A stretch of DNA of 33,211 nt from assembly GCA_030917485.1 (NCBI GenBank), contig JAUPUP010000007.1:1-33211 (forward strand), written 5' to 3'. Every line of letters starts with the position of its first letter. The first letter of the stretch is position 1. Position numbers and translations under genes: made by a program. Shown piece after piece: positions 8,952 to 18,704 of the stretch. Source of the stretch: Pseudomonadota bacterium. GTDB taxonomy: Bacteria > Pseudomonadota > Gammaproteobacteria > Burkholderiales > UBA11063. The notes under the pieces are model-generated. The model did no database searches. It was not told the origin of the DNA and saw only the letters and a list, made by a program, of their open reading frames with translations.

Positions 8952-11900
8952 TTATTCTTCCAGTTCCATATCTAGCGCCAATGCTCTAACTTCACGAGTC
9001 AATACTCTAAACGCTTCAGGGATGTCTGCTGAAATTTTATGCTTTCCTTCAAGTAGACGTTCATACATTTCGGTTCTGCCTTCAATATCATCTGACTTGA
9101 CTGTCAGCATTTCTTGCAGAGTATATGCAGCACCATAAGCCTCAAGCGCCCAGACCTCCATCTCCCCGAATCTTTGACCACCAAACTGAGCCTTACCGCC
9201 TAGTGGTTGTTGCGTAACTAGAGAGTATGGACCAGTTGACCGGGCATGAACTTTTTCATCAACTAAATGATGTAGTCTCAATACGTACATATAACCAACC
9301 GTTACCGGACGATCAAAAGGAACTCCAGTTCTGCCGTCATATAAAGTTAGTTGACCGGACTCAGGTAAATCAGCTAGTTTTAACATTGTTTTAATCTCTG
9401 CTTCTTTAGCTCCGTCAAATACTGGAGTGGCAAATGGCACCCCTTCTTTCAAATTACTAGCCAATTCTAATAATTCAGTATCGTTCAAATCCTGGATAGT
9501 TTCTGGTTTACCTGATATATTATATATGGTATCCAAAAATCCGCGCACTTCGTTCAAGTTATTTTCTCGGCGCAACATATGGTTGATCTTATCGCCCAAA
9601 CCTTTGGCCGCTAAACCTAAATGAACCTCTAAAATTTGCCCGATATTCATACGTGATGGTACACCAATAGGATTTAGCACTACGTCTACCGTTCTGCCAT
9701 CTGCCATAAACGGCATATCTTCAATTGGCAGCACTTTAGAAATAACCCCCTTATTACCATGACGTCCCGCCATTTTATCCCCAGGTTGCAGTCTACGCTT
9801 AATTGCCACAAAAACTTTAACCATTTTGATTACACCATTGGGTAAATCAACACCTTGGTTAAGTTTTTCTTTTTGGATTTTAAATCTGGCTTCTAGATCG
9901 GCACGTTTACCTTCAATTGCTTTATGAATAGTTGCAACTTGAGCGCTAACTTCCTCGTCTTTGATTTTTATTTCAAACCAATCACGCTTCGATTTAAACT
10001 CATCTAAAAATTCTTGAGTAATTGTGCCTTTTTTACGTCCATCCAGTTCTTTACCCATAATAATGTTAGCAACCCGACTGAGTGCATCAGCTTCAATAAT
10101 ACTCATCTGATCGGTTAAATCTTGACGGAATTTTTTGAGATCACTTTCAATAATTTCAAGACTACGAGCATCTTGCCGATTAGCATCACGATTAAATACC
10201 TGCACATCAATAACTGTACCTTGCATTCCAACCGGTACACGCAGCGAAGTATCTTTAACATCAGAGGCTTTTTCACCAAAAATGGCACGCAGAAGCTTTT
10301 CTTCAGGAGTTAATTGGATTTCACCTTTAGGCGTTACTTTACCTACCAGAACATCCCCAGCTTCAACCAAAGCTCCAATATGAACAATACCCGTACCATC
10401 CAGCCTGGCTAATTGGGTTTGCGACAAATTAGGAATATCGCGGGTTATTTCTTCATCACCCTGTTTAGTTTCACGCGCTACGATGGATAATTCTTCAATA
10501 TGAATAGAAGTGTATTTATCTGAGGCTACCAATTTTTCTGAAACTAGAATTGAATCTTCAAAGTTATATCCATTCCAAGGCATAAAGGCAACTAGCACAT
10601 TTTGTCCCACGGCAAGTTCACCTAAATCAGTGGCTGATCCATCAGCAATAACGTCCCCAGCAGCTACCACATCGCCAATTTTTACAATCGGCTTTTGGTT
10701 TAAACAGGTATTTTGATTGCTGCGGATATATTTGATCAGATTGTAAATGTCAACCCCTAAGTCCTTACCCTTAATTTCATTCTCATGCACGCGCACAATA
10801 ATTCTATTGCCGTCAACATAATCCACGATACCACCACGACGAGTAATAACTACTGTACCAGAATCTATTGCAGCAACCCGCTCCATACCAGTTCCAACAA
10901 GAGGACGGTCAGCTTTTAAACACGGCACTCCTTGACGTTGCATGTTTGATCCCATAAGTGCTCTGTTGGCATCATCGTGTTCTAAAAATGGGATTAATGA
11001 CGCTGCCACAGATACTACCTGATTAGTTGCCACATCCATATATTCAACTGTCTGTGATTCAACTAAGGTAGTTTCAGATTTTTGTCTGGCAGTTATAATT
11101 TCGTCAATAAATTCATTTTTATCATTTAGACGCGCATTCGCTTGAGCAATGACAAATTTTGCTTCATCAATTGCCGATAAATAATCTATGGTATCACTGA
11201 CTTTATTATCCACGACCTTACGGTAAGGAGTCTCTAAAAAACCATATTTATTCGGACGTGCATAAACTGATAATGAATTTATCAAACCAATATTTTGACC
11301 TTCTGGAGTTTCAATTGGACATACTCGACCATAATGGGTAACGTGCACATCACGCACTTCAAACCCAGCTCTGTCACGAGTTAATCCGCCAGGTCCTAAA
11401 GCAGAAATACGCCGTTTATGGGTAATTTCTGATAATGGGTTAGTGTGATCCATAAATTGAGACAATTGACTAGTCGAAAAGAAGTCCTTCAAACTTGAAG
11501 TAATCGGCTTAGCGCTAATTAATCTATTTGGTAGTAAATCCTTGTCTTCCAAAGTTTGGGATAATTTATCTTTTACTGCTTTATCAATTCTAGATAATCC
11601 AATCCGGAATTGATTTTCAACTAATTCGCCAACTCCGCGAATACGCCGATTACCCAAATGATCAATATCATCGACCATGCCACGCCCATTGCGTAATTCA
11701 ATTAAAATTGCCAAAGCAATTAAAATATCCTCTTTGCTTAATAACACAGGGCTGGTTTTTGATGCAGCATTAGCTAGCTTTAGCATTCGGCTAAACCATA
11801 ACGGAGTCTTATTGTCTAATTCATTTCTATAAGTTCTTGAATCAAATTTAAACCGTCCAACTTCAGATAAATCGTAGGTTTCACCACTAAAGAAAGTGCG

Positions 11901-13094
11901 CATGAACACAGTGTTGGCAATCTCTTCTGAATACGGCTCACCAGGACGCATCATTTTGTAAATCTGATGGATAGCTTCGATAGTGTTTTGTGCTGTTTCT
12001 TTGCTATTTTCCTCATCACGCAGGGTATCTGCTAAATAAGCCCCATGTTCTAAATCATTTACATACAAAGTTGTTATCTGTTCTATGTCAGTATCTAAAA
12101 CTTTATTAATTAAATCTTCGTTAAGGATGGCGTTTGATTTGGCAAGTACCTCACCGGTATCTAGGTCGATTAGATCAGCACCCAAAATTCTGCCAATTAA
12201 ATCATCACTAGGAACTTCAATTTCACTCAGTCCACTTTTTTCTAAATCACGAATATTTTTGGTGGTGATTTTTTTATCTTTGGCTAAAATTATATTACCG
12301 GCCTTGTCTACTACATCAAACCGTGCAACTTCACCTTTTAAGCGTTCAGCTACAATTTTTTTGAATATTTTATTTTTCTTAATAGTATAGATATCTTTAT
12401 CATAAAAAATATCTAGAATTTCATCATGCGTGTAACCAATAGCTTTTAACAGCAAGGTAACATTCATTTTACGGCGCTTATCAATTCTAAAGTATACTAA
12501 ATCTTTAGCATCAAACTCTAAATCAAGCCAACTGCCACGATAAGGAATAACCCGTGCTGAGTATAATAATTTATTTGATGAATGATTTTTGCCACTGTCG
12601 TGTTCAAAATATACCCCAGGAGAGCGGTGTAATTGAGATACTACCACGCGTTCATTACCGTTAATGATAAACGAACAACTGTCGGTCATGAATGGAATTT
12701 CACCCATATATACGTTTTCATCAACGCTATGTACCACATTTTTATAATCGCTCTCACGATCAAATATGGTTAAGCGAATCTTGGCATGGAGTTTGCCGGC
12801 ATAGGATACTCCACGCAATAAGCATTCTCGTACATCAAAAACAGGATCAACTATCGAATAGCTTAAAAAATCCAGGCGAATTCCACCGTTGTTGGAAACA
12901 ATCGGAAAAACATCATTAAAAGCTTTATGTAATCCAGTGTTTTGCCGCTTGGATGGCTCAGTATCGCGCTGCAAAAATTCACCATAAGAATTTTTTTGCA
13001 TAGCAAGTAAATAAGGAACTGCCAACGCTGCAGGCTGCTTCGCAAAACTTTTACGAATGCGTTTTTTTTCAGTAAATGAATAGCTCATAGACAC
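8952..13094 (-). CDS. rpoB: DNA-directed RNA polymerase subunit beta
   Basis: 1380 aa; [13 protein letters not shown]-terminus, [43 protein letters not shown] rifampicin region, [14 protein letters not shown]-terminal [26 protein letters not shown]. Confidence 0.99.
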   Translation of the reverse strand: MSMSYSFTEKKRIRKSFAKQPAALAVPYLLAMQKNSYGEFLQRDTEPSKRQNTGLHKAFNDVFPIVSNNGGIRLDFLSYSIVDPVFDVRECLLRGVSYAGKLHAKIRLTIFDRESDYKNVVHSVDENVYMGEIPFMTDSCSFIINGNERVVVSQLHRSPGVYFEHDSGKNHSSNKLLYSARVIPYRGSWLDLEFDAKDLVYFRIDKRRKMNVTLLLKAIGYTHDEILDIFYDKDIYTIKKNKIFKKIVAERLKGEVARFDVVDKAGNIILAKDKKITTKNIRDLEKSGLSEIEVPSDDLIGRILGADLIDLDTGEVLAKSNAILNEDLINKVLDTDIEQITTLYVNDLEHGAYLADTLRDEENSKETAQNTIEAIHQIYKMMRPGEPYSEEIANTVFMRTFFSGETYDLSEVGRFKFDSRTYRNELDNKTPLWFSRMLKLANAASKTSPVLLSKEDILIALAILIELRNGRGMVDDIDHLGNRRIRGVGELVENQFRIGLSRIDKAVKDKLSQTLEDKDLLPNRLISAKPITSSLKDFFSTSQLSQFMDHTNPLSEITHKRRISALGPGGLTRDRAGFEVRDVHVTHYGRVCPIETPEGQNIGLINSLSVYARPNKYGFLETPYRKVVDNKVSDTIDYLSAIDEAKFVIAQANARLNDKNEFIDEIITARQKSETTLVESQTVEYMDVATNQVVSVAASLIPFLEHDDANRALMGSNMQRQGVPCLKADRPLVGTGMERVAAIDSGTVVITRRGGIVDYVDGNRIIVRVHENEIKGKDLGVDIYNLIKYIRSNQNTCLNQKPIVKIGDVVAAGDVIADGSATDLGELAVGQNVLVAFMPWNGYNFEDSILVSEKLVASDKYTSIHIEELSIVARETKQGDEEITRDIPNLSQTQLARLDGTGIVHIGALVEAGDVLVGKVTPKGEIQLTPEEKLLRAIFGEKASDVKDTSLRVPVGMQGTVIDVQVFNRDANRQDARSLEIIESDLKKFRQDLTDQMSIIEADALSRVANIIMGKELDGRKKGTITQEFLDEFKSKRDWFEIKIKDEEVSAQVATIHKAIEGKRADLEARFKIQKEKLNQGVDLPNGVIKMVKVFVAIKRRLQPGDKMAGRHGNKGVISKVLPIEDMPFMADGRTVDVVLNPIGVPSRMNIGQILEVHLGLAAKGLGDKINHMLRRENNLNEVRGFLDTIYNISGKPETIQDLNDTELLELASNLKEGVPFATPVFDGAKEAEIKTMLKLADLPESGQLTLYDGRTGVPFDRPVTVGYMYVLRLHHLVDEKVHARSTGPYSLVTQQPLGGKAQFGGQRFGEMEVWALEAYGAAYTLQEMLTVKSDDIEGRTEMYERLLEGKHKISADIPEAFRVLTREVRALALDMELEE

Positions 13095-13183
13095 AAAGCT
13101 CCAAAGAGAAGATAATATATATAATATTATTAATTATATCTAAAAATTATAATATAGTACCCAAAATTACATAATAGGTTGAG

Positions 13184-13248
13184 TGATAAGATAGCGAATA
13201 CCCCAAACAAGTATATTCTTTATTTTTGAATATACCTTATCAGGGGTA
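13184..13248 (-). promoter_or_regulatory. Complex inverted-repeat structure in the rplL-rpoB intergenic region (possible attenuator/processing element)
   Basis: TGATAAG (13184-13190)/CTTATCA (13236-13242), TACCCC (13199-13204)/GGGGTA (13243-13248), inner hairpin GTATATTC (13211-13218)/GAATATAC (13228-13235); the first two pairings cross. Confidence 0.5.
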
Positions 13249-13289
13249 CATTATAAATTTTTATAAAATAATGAATGAAAACTAAAAAA

Positions 13290-13658
13290 TTACTTAACTT
13301 CAGCCTTAGCACCAGCATCAGTAATTTTTTTAGCTAAAGCTTCTGCATCAGCCTTAGATACACCTTCTTTAATTAATTTAGGCGCAGCTTCAACAGCAGC
13401 TTTAGCTTCAGCAAGACCTAATCCGGTTATTTCACGTACAACTTTAATTGCCGCAACCTTGTTAGCGCCAGCTTCAGTTAAATAAACATCAAATTCAGTT
13501 TTTTCTTCTGCAGCAGGAGCAGCAGCAGCTGGACCTGCAGCAACTGCGGCAGCAGCAGAAACACCAAATTTAGTTTCCATTTCTTTTACTAAATCAGACA
13601 AATCCATAACGGTCATTTGAGAAATAGCTTCAATAATATCATGTTTAGCAATATTCAT
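13290..13658 (-). CDS. rplL: 50S ribosomal protein L7/L12
   Basis: Ala-rich hinge and C-terminal [68 protein letters not shown]. Confidence 0.98.
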   Translation of the reverse strand: MNIAKHDIIEAISQMTVMDLSDLVKEMETKFGVSAAAAVAAGPAAAAPAAEEKTEFDVYLTEAGANKVAAIKVVREITGLGLAEAKAAVEAAPKLIKEGVSKADAEALAKKITDAGAKAEVK

Positions 13659-13732
13659 GTAGAACTCCTAATAAATTATATTTTATATTTTTAAATTAAC
13701 AATAAATTAAACGTAACGATAAATTAAACCGG

Positions 13733-14227
13733 TTAAGCAGCTTGTTCTTTTTGATCGCGTATTGCAGCAACCACACGAGCAAAGCTTGCCGGTATTTGTT
13801 GCATAACGCCAAGCAACATGGATAACAACTCATTACGTCCAGGTATAGACGCCAACTGTTTAACTCCAGCTTCATCCAGCAGTTTGTCATTAAACATTCC
13901 ACCGACAATTTTTACGGAATTGTTTGTTTTAGCAAACTCATTAATGATTTTAGCTGCCGCTATAGGATCAGTGGAAATGCCATAAACCAATGGTCCTGAC
14001 ATTTTATCCGCTAATGGCTCAAAAACAGTTCCGCTAACAGCTTTTCGGGCTAATGTATTTTTGAGTACATGCAAGTACACATCAGATTGCCGGGCTTGTT
14101 TACGAATGCTTGTCATGCCATCAACGGTCACACCTTGATATTCAGCAATAACAACGGTTGCAGCATTTTGCAACACCTTGTTAACGTCAGCTACAATGGT
14201 TTTTTTGCTTTCTAGATTTAAGCTCAA
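13733..14227 (-). CDS. rplJ: 50S ribosomal protein L10
   Basis: MSLNLESKKTIVADVNKVLQNAATVVIAEYQGVTVDGMTSIRKQAR... typical L10, immediately upstream of rplL. Confidence 0.97.
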   Translation of the reverse strand: MSLNLESKKTIVADVNKVLQNAATVVIAEYQGVTVDGMTSIRKQARQSDVYLHVLKNTLARKAVSGTVFEPLADKMSGPLVYGISTDPIAAAKIINEFAKTNNSVKIVGGMFNDKLLDEAGVKQLASIPGRNELLSMLLGVMQQIPASFARVVAAIRDQKEQAA

Positions 14228-14479
14228 AGAACCGAACTCCCATAAAAGTTAACATTTTAAAAATATTTCAAGGCATTTAACTATAAGCCATATAAACTAT
14301 AGCTATGATTATTACTATATGCTTTAAACAATATTTTAAATGTTACAGTGGTTTCTGATTTATTAAGTAAGATTCATGAGTATTGCTACCTGCATTAGGA
14401 GTTTTTACATAACTATCAATCAATTATATTAAAATTATATTAATCAATTAAGTTTTTGTTTTGCAAAAATTCTAATAAA

Positions 14480-14612
14480 ATCTTAAATTTATTTCAGGAT
14501 TTCCACCATCTACGTAGGACTATTGACCAAATAAATATTTAAATAGATTAAGCCAAATAACTTTGGACTCCTACGGTCTCAGACAATGGTAAAATGCACA
14601 AAACATTTTACC
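14480..14612 (-). promoter_or_regulatory. L10-leader-like autoregulatory mRNA element upstream of rplJ
   Basis: Minus strand: GTCTGAGACCGTAGGAGTCC...GTCCTACGTAGATGGTGGAAATCCTG; CGTAGGA pairs with TCCTACG; preceded by a 9-bp hairpin GGTAAAATG/CATTTTACC (14588-14612). Sits in the unusually long (512 nt) rplA-rplJ gap where L10 leaders are found. Boundaries approximate. Confidence 0.7.
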
Positions 14613-14739
14613 CCCAAACAATACTTAACACTTATCACCATTGTATTACTAAATATAATCTACATTGGCGCATTGGTGTAAGTATTGTATTACAAATTAA
14701 GCCTGCCACGATGTGACAAGCTTTAAAATTATTTTTGAA

Positions 14740-15432
14740 TTATTTTGTAATAGTTGCTTGATCTATCTTAACTCCAATTCCCATAGTGCTAGATACATTA
14801 ATGCGTTTTACATACTGTCCCTTGCTACTGGTGGGTTTTGCTTTTATTATTACATCAAGCAAAGCGGATAGATTTTGTTCTAATTTATCGTTGCTAAAAG
14901 AAGCCCTGCCAATTGTGGAATGGATAATTCCATTTTTATCAGTACGGTATTGAACTTGCCCAGCTTTAGCGTTTTTTACTGCAGTGCCAACGTCAGCGGT
15001 TACAGTACCAACTTTAGGATTAGGCATTAAACCTCTTGGTCCTAATATTTGACCTAAAGTACCTACGATACGCATAGTGTCTGGTGTAGCAATAACCAAA
15101 TCAAAATTCATATTGCCTTTTTTTACTTCTTCGGCCAAATCCTCTAAGCCAACAATGTCAGCTCCAGCGGCTTTAGCTGTTTCAGCTTGCGCTCCCTGAG
15201 CAAACACTGCAACCCGCAAAGTTTTACCAGTACCATTGGGTAGAACCAAAGAGCCACGAATCATTTGATCTGATTTGCGCGGATCAACGCCTAGATTAAT
15301 CGACACATCAACTGATTCATCAAATTTAGCCGTTGCGGCACTCTTTACCATAACGATAGCTTCGGCTGCAGGATATACTTTATTTTTATCAAAGGATGCA
15401 AATGCCTTCATTCTTTTAGTTAATTTAGCCAT
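14740..15432 (-). CDS. rplA: 50S ribosomal protein L1
   Basis: [11 protein letters not shown]...[30 protein letters not shown]...[16 protein letters not shown]. Confidence 0.98.
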   Translation of the reverse strand: MAKLTKRMKAFASFDKNKVYPAAEAIVMVKSAATAKFDESVDVSINLGVDPRKSDQMIRGSLVLPNGTGKTLRVAVFAQGAQAETAKAAGADIVGLEDLAEEVKKGNMNFDLVIATPDTMRIVGTLGQILGPRGLMPNPKVGTVTADVGTAVKNAKAGQVQYRTDKNGIIHSTIGRASFSNDKLEQNLSALLDVIIKAKPTSSKGQYVKRINVSSTMGIGVKIDQATITK

Positions 15433-15434
15433 TT

Positions 15435-15869
15435 TTATTTCACCCCTTCCACGTCAATACCCATACTTCTAGCCGATCCGGCAATAGTCTTAACTGCGGC
15501 ATCAATATCTGCTGCAGTCAAATCTGGTTCTTTAGCTTTTGCAATTTCTTCAAGCTGAGCACGAGTGATTTTACCAACTTTTTCTGAATTGGGTCTTGGG
15601 CTGCCTTTTTGTAATTTGAGAGCCTTCTTAATCAATATGCTAGCTGGCGGAGTTTTTAATATGAAAGTAAAACTCTTGTCGGAAAACACCGTAATTATTA
15701 CTGGAGTGGGTAAACCAGGCTCCATGCTTTGAGTTTTTGCATTAAACTGTTTGCAAAACTCCATAATGTTAAGACCGCGTTGTCCAAGAGCTGGACCAAC
15801 TGGAGGTGATGGATTAGCCTTACCGGCTGGAATTTGCAGCTTGATGTAGCCGACGATTTTTTTTGCCAT
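15435..15869 (-). CDS. rplK: 50S ribosomal protein L11
   Basis: [44 protein letters not shown]...[12 protein letters not shown]. Confidence 0.98.
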   Translation of the reverse strand: MAKKIVGYIKLQIPAGKANPSPPVGPALGQRGLNIMEFCKQFNAKTQSMEPGLPTPVIITVFSDKSFTFILKTPPASILIKKALKLQKGSPRPNSEKVGKITRAQLEEIAKAKEPDLTAADIDAAVKTIAGSARSMGIDVEGVK

Positions 15870-16219
15870 TTTAATGCCTTTTATAAATGGGTAATGCGTA
15901 TTTTAATTTGGCGTAAGCCGTTATGTTAACCGTTATTTTAAATAGTTAACCGTTAATTAAATACTCCCCGGTTAAATTTATAAGCTTGTCTACTTGTCTA
16001 TGTAGTTTACGTTTATAGCTTGCCTTCCTGCGTCTGACACTTGACAATTACAAAATTACTTATAAAATGCCTGATGTATCTGATGCTGAATTTTGTGCAC
16101 ACAATTTTGTGGAGACAAATAGAACTCGCAATTATATCAGAGTTCACCCAATTTTGCAATATCGAATTGTTGATAATTGCGATATCTTATAATTATCAGT
16201 GCATTAGTTGATGTGGTTT

Positions 16220-17854
16220 TTAAGCAGGTGCAGTCTTATTTCTGCTAAAAAATCTAGTTAAAAATTTGAAGAAAGATGTGAAGATGGATTTGAGAGATGT
16301 TCTAGTTTTTTGTGGTTTAGTCTTTCGATGTTTATTGCTTTTACCTGCGTTCGATTTTTCTGATATACTGCTGTTTATACTTGTGTTCAAGTTTTCTGAC
16401 GTATTACTGCTTGTATTTGGGGTCACGTTTTCTGATATACTGCTGTTTGTGTTTATACTTGTGTTCAAGTTTTCTGACGTATTACTGCTTGTATTTGGGG
16501 TCACGTTTTCTGATATACTGCTGTTTATACTTGCGTTCGAGTTTTCTGGTATACTGCTTGCAGTTATGCCCCAATCCTTAATGTAGTTGTCATATTTATC
16601 CATAAACTTGCTTATTATTTCTATGTTTGCTTGAGCTTGTTCATACAATTCCTTATAATCCACATTGTCTTTGTAGGTGGAATTATAAAAATTGCTAGAA
16701 TCTTTAAATGCTAACATGAAGTTGATTAATTCATCTCTGAAATTTGGAGCGTTTGGAAGTGTAATATTGGGTAAATGTGCTTGAAGAATAATTTTTATCT
16801 CTCCTAACGAGTTTGCCTGCCAAAACATTGGATTTTCTGCAAGATTTTTACCATAGTCACCTATTTTGTCATTGAGCACGTCTCCAGCCATTATAATACA
16901 AGCGCCAAATAAACCTTGTAGGCGTAGGTATTTCAATGTTTTGTCTAGTTGTGGAATGTCATTATCGCACAAGAGGATTTTAAGATTATCTGGGTGTAGA
17001 GTACAAAATTCTCCTAAAGTGCCGATGCTTATTGCTTTTCTTACTTCATCAAAAGTAAAATTTTCTCCCTTATCTATTTTTTCTTGCCACAACCTAAAAA
17101 ATACTAATAATTGGATATCATGGTCGGTATCTATTCTAGTTTCACTTAACCAATTATCGGGTTTATTGTCCAGGAAAATTCCACCTGCTTTGTGTCCACG
17201 CATGGTTTGTTCAATAAATACAGGGTTTTTATTGTTGTCAAGATTTGTTTCTTTTAAACCTGGTGTGGTTGGGACAATATATTTAACGACGTTATTTTTA
17301 ATCCTTGAAATGAAATTAACAAAAATATTAACCCCGGAGTTTTGGCATTTTACGTATAGCTTTTTAGCTTCTTCATTAAACATTATTGTATATTGTTCAT
17401 TCGTCATATCATTTGGCAACCAATCTGGTTTTTTGAAGGATTCATATTTTTTATATGCAGTATCCGTATTATCATGTTTACAGACTACTACTCCATTTTT
17501 ACCGTCAGCAACTTTTTTACCGCGATATTTATATGGCTTTCTGGAAAATATGGTGAATTTTTTCTGTTTTCTGGAGACATGTTTTATGCCTAATTTCATA
17601 CCGTCAATGCTTATTTCTTGGGCATTACCGTTTGGGATCGGGGTTTTTAATAAGCCAGAGGCATATATTTTGGTGTTAGGAGATTGGTTGATAGTGGTAG
17701 AACTGTTTTCTTTTTTAACAGGTAGCTCAGTTGTATTTGTGTGGAACAAGCTGGTTGTTGCATCTGTTGAATTTCTGCTTGTCTCGCTATGTGTATTTGT
17801 TGGGTTACTACTAGGTATTTGCGTAGATCTACTAACTTTCATCGTTGATTCCAT
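16220..17854 (-). CDS. Hypothetical protein, possible divergent protein-kinase-like N-terminal half plus S/N/T repeat tail; start may be 17842
   Basis: 544-aa ORF; pattern GKNGVVVCKHDNTDTAYKKY (G-loop/VAxK-like), PVFIEQTMRGHKAGGIFL (hinge-like), DNKPDNWL (DxKxxN-like) and a second HPDNLKILL. C-terminal repetitive SENVTPNTSSNTSENLNTSIN tail then basic KHRKTKPQKTRTSLKSIFTSFFKFLTRFFSRNK end. Confidence 0.65.
   Translation of the reverse strand: MESTMKVSRSTQIPSSNPTNTHSETSRNSTDATTSLFHTNTTELPVKKENSSTTINQSPNTKIYASGLLKTPIPNGNAQEISIDGMKLGIKHVSRKQKKFTIFSRKPYKYRGKKVADGKNGVVVCKHDNTDTAYKKYESFKKPDWLPNDMTNEQYTIMFNEEAKKLYVKCQNSGVNIFVNFISRIKNNVVKYIVPTTPGLKETNLDNNKNPVFIEQTMRGHKAGGIFLDNKPDNWLSETRIDTDHDIQLLVFFRLWQEKIDKGENFTFDEVRKAISIGTLGEFCTLHPDNLKILLCDNDIPQLDKTLKYLRLQGLFGACIIMAGDVLNDKIGDYGKNLAENPMFWQANSLGEIKIILQAHLPNITLPNAPNFRDELINFMLAFKDSSNFYNSTYKDNVDYKELYEQAQANIEIISKFMDKYDNYIKDWGITASSIPENSNASINSSISENVTPNTSSNTSENLNTSINTNSSISENVTPNTSSNTSENLNTSINSSISEKSNAGKSNKHRKTKPQKTRTSLKSIFTSFFKFLTRFFSRNKTAPA
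16372..16558 (-). repeat. In-frame tandem repeats in the 544-aa ORF tail
   Basis: 77-nt identical copies at 16372-16448 and 16450-16526 (78-nt spacing), followed by a diverged partial third copy from 16522. At protein level a 12-aa base unit (SEN.....S.NSSI type). Confidence 0.92.
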
Positions 17855-17902
17855 TTACTTTTTAATCATATTTGATTTAATTACTATTCTGCGTTAAGCT
17901 GC

Positions 17903-17942
17903 ACTGTTTTACAGTGTTGATAAAGTGTTCAACAAAAACAGT
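17903..17942. promoter_or_regulatory. Long hairpin upstream of the 544-aa ORF
   Basis: ACTGTTTT (17903-17910)-acag-TGTTGA (17915-17920)...TCAACA (17929-17934)-AAAACAGT (17935-17942): 14 bp with one 4-nt bulge; about 50 nt upstream of the ORF start at 17854. Confidence 0.45.
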
Positions 17943-18351
17943 CGATGATTGGTACGTATCCCATTGTGCTGGGTGCAGCGGTTACGAGGTGTAATTTCTT
18001 TAGTTTTGTTTGTTAATAATAACCTGTATTTTAATATTAGTATGCATGAATAATATATGGTTTTTTTCATAAATAAAATTTACCCTGATTTTTTGCACGA
18101 TAAATTTAGAGTATGGTTATTAGTCATCAGATACCCCAACACTCCACCAAATCGACACCCTAAGTATATGTATCGTTGAATGGGCGGTTCACACATATTA
18201 ATATTTAACTTGACAATTCAAATCTATGGTAAAATAACGCGGTTTATGGAATTTACGGTGAGAATCAGCTTAATTAGACAGTCAAATAGGACTAGCTCTG
18301 ATTTTCTTGCGGTTTATTTGTTATCTCATATATTTAAAAAAGGTAAATGTT

Positions 18352-18579
18352 GTGAAAGATTCAATACATCCTGAGTATCAGGAAGTAACAGTTACGTGTA
18401 GTTGTGGCAATACTTTTGCTACTCAGTCGACTTTAGCCAAAAAGGCGCTGCATATAGAGGTGTGTTCACAATGCCACCCGTTTTATTCAGGCAAACAGCG
18501 CTTGGTAGATAGCGCAGGTCGTGTGGATAAATTTCGTCAAAAATATGCATCATTTAGTAAACGATCCGCAGCTAAATAA
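18352..18579 (+). CDS. rpmE: 50S ribosomal protein L31 (C+ zinc-binding type)
   Basis: From a GTG start at 18352 with AAAGG upstream: [65 protein letters not shown]. Confidence 0.95.
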   Translation: MKDSIHPEYQEVTVTCSCGNTFATQSTLAKKALHIEVCSQCHPFYSGKQRLVDSAGRVDKFRQKYASFSKRSAAK

Positions 18580-18658
18580 TTGCCATATAACTATCGTATG
18601 TGATTCATGTGGTATATATGGTGGAATTAACAAGCGGAGTTATGTATGTATTATGTTA

Positions 18659-18691
18659 AAATGGGTAGCTGTATATAGCTGCCCATTTTTA
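18659..18691 (+). terminator. Rho-independent terminator after rpmE
   Basis: AATGGGtAGCT-gtatat-AGCTgCCCATT hairpin followed by TTTTT. Confidence 0.85.
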
Positions 18692-18704
18692 TTTAGGCTC
18701 ACCC

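Noticed and set aside
13696-13908. 70-aa minus ORF overlapping rplJ
   Set aside because: Out-of-frame reading of rplJ.
16120-16200. AT-rich inverted repeats (CGCAATTAT/ATAATTGCG, GATAATT/AATTATC) between the 544-aa ORF and rplK
   Set aside because: Short, overlapping, low-complexity arms; could easily arise by chance at this base composition. May be promoter DNA for the rplK operon but not demonstrable.
16266-16586. 106-aa plus-strand ORF with hydrophobic repeats
   Set aside because: Artefact of reading the antisense of the S/N/T repeat array.
16866-17897. 343-aa plus-strand ORF antisense to the 544-aa ORF
   Set aside because: Leu/Ser/Phe-rich translation with no motif or RBS; the opposite strand has the coherent ORF with polar/charged composition and in-frame repeats. 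Typical mirror ORF.
18205-18240. TTGACA...TAAAAT promoter-like sequence upstream of rpmE
   Set aside because: Spacer is only about 14 nt; not a convincing sigma70 promoter without TSS data.
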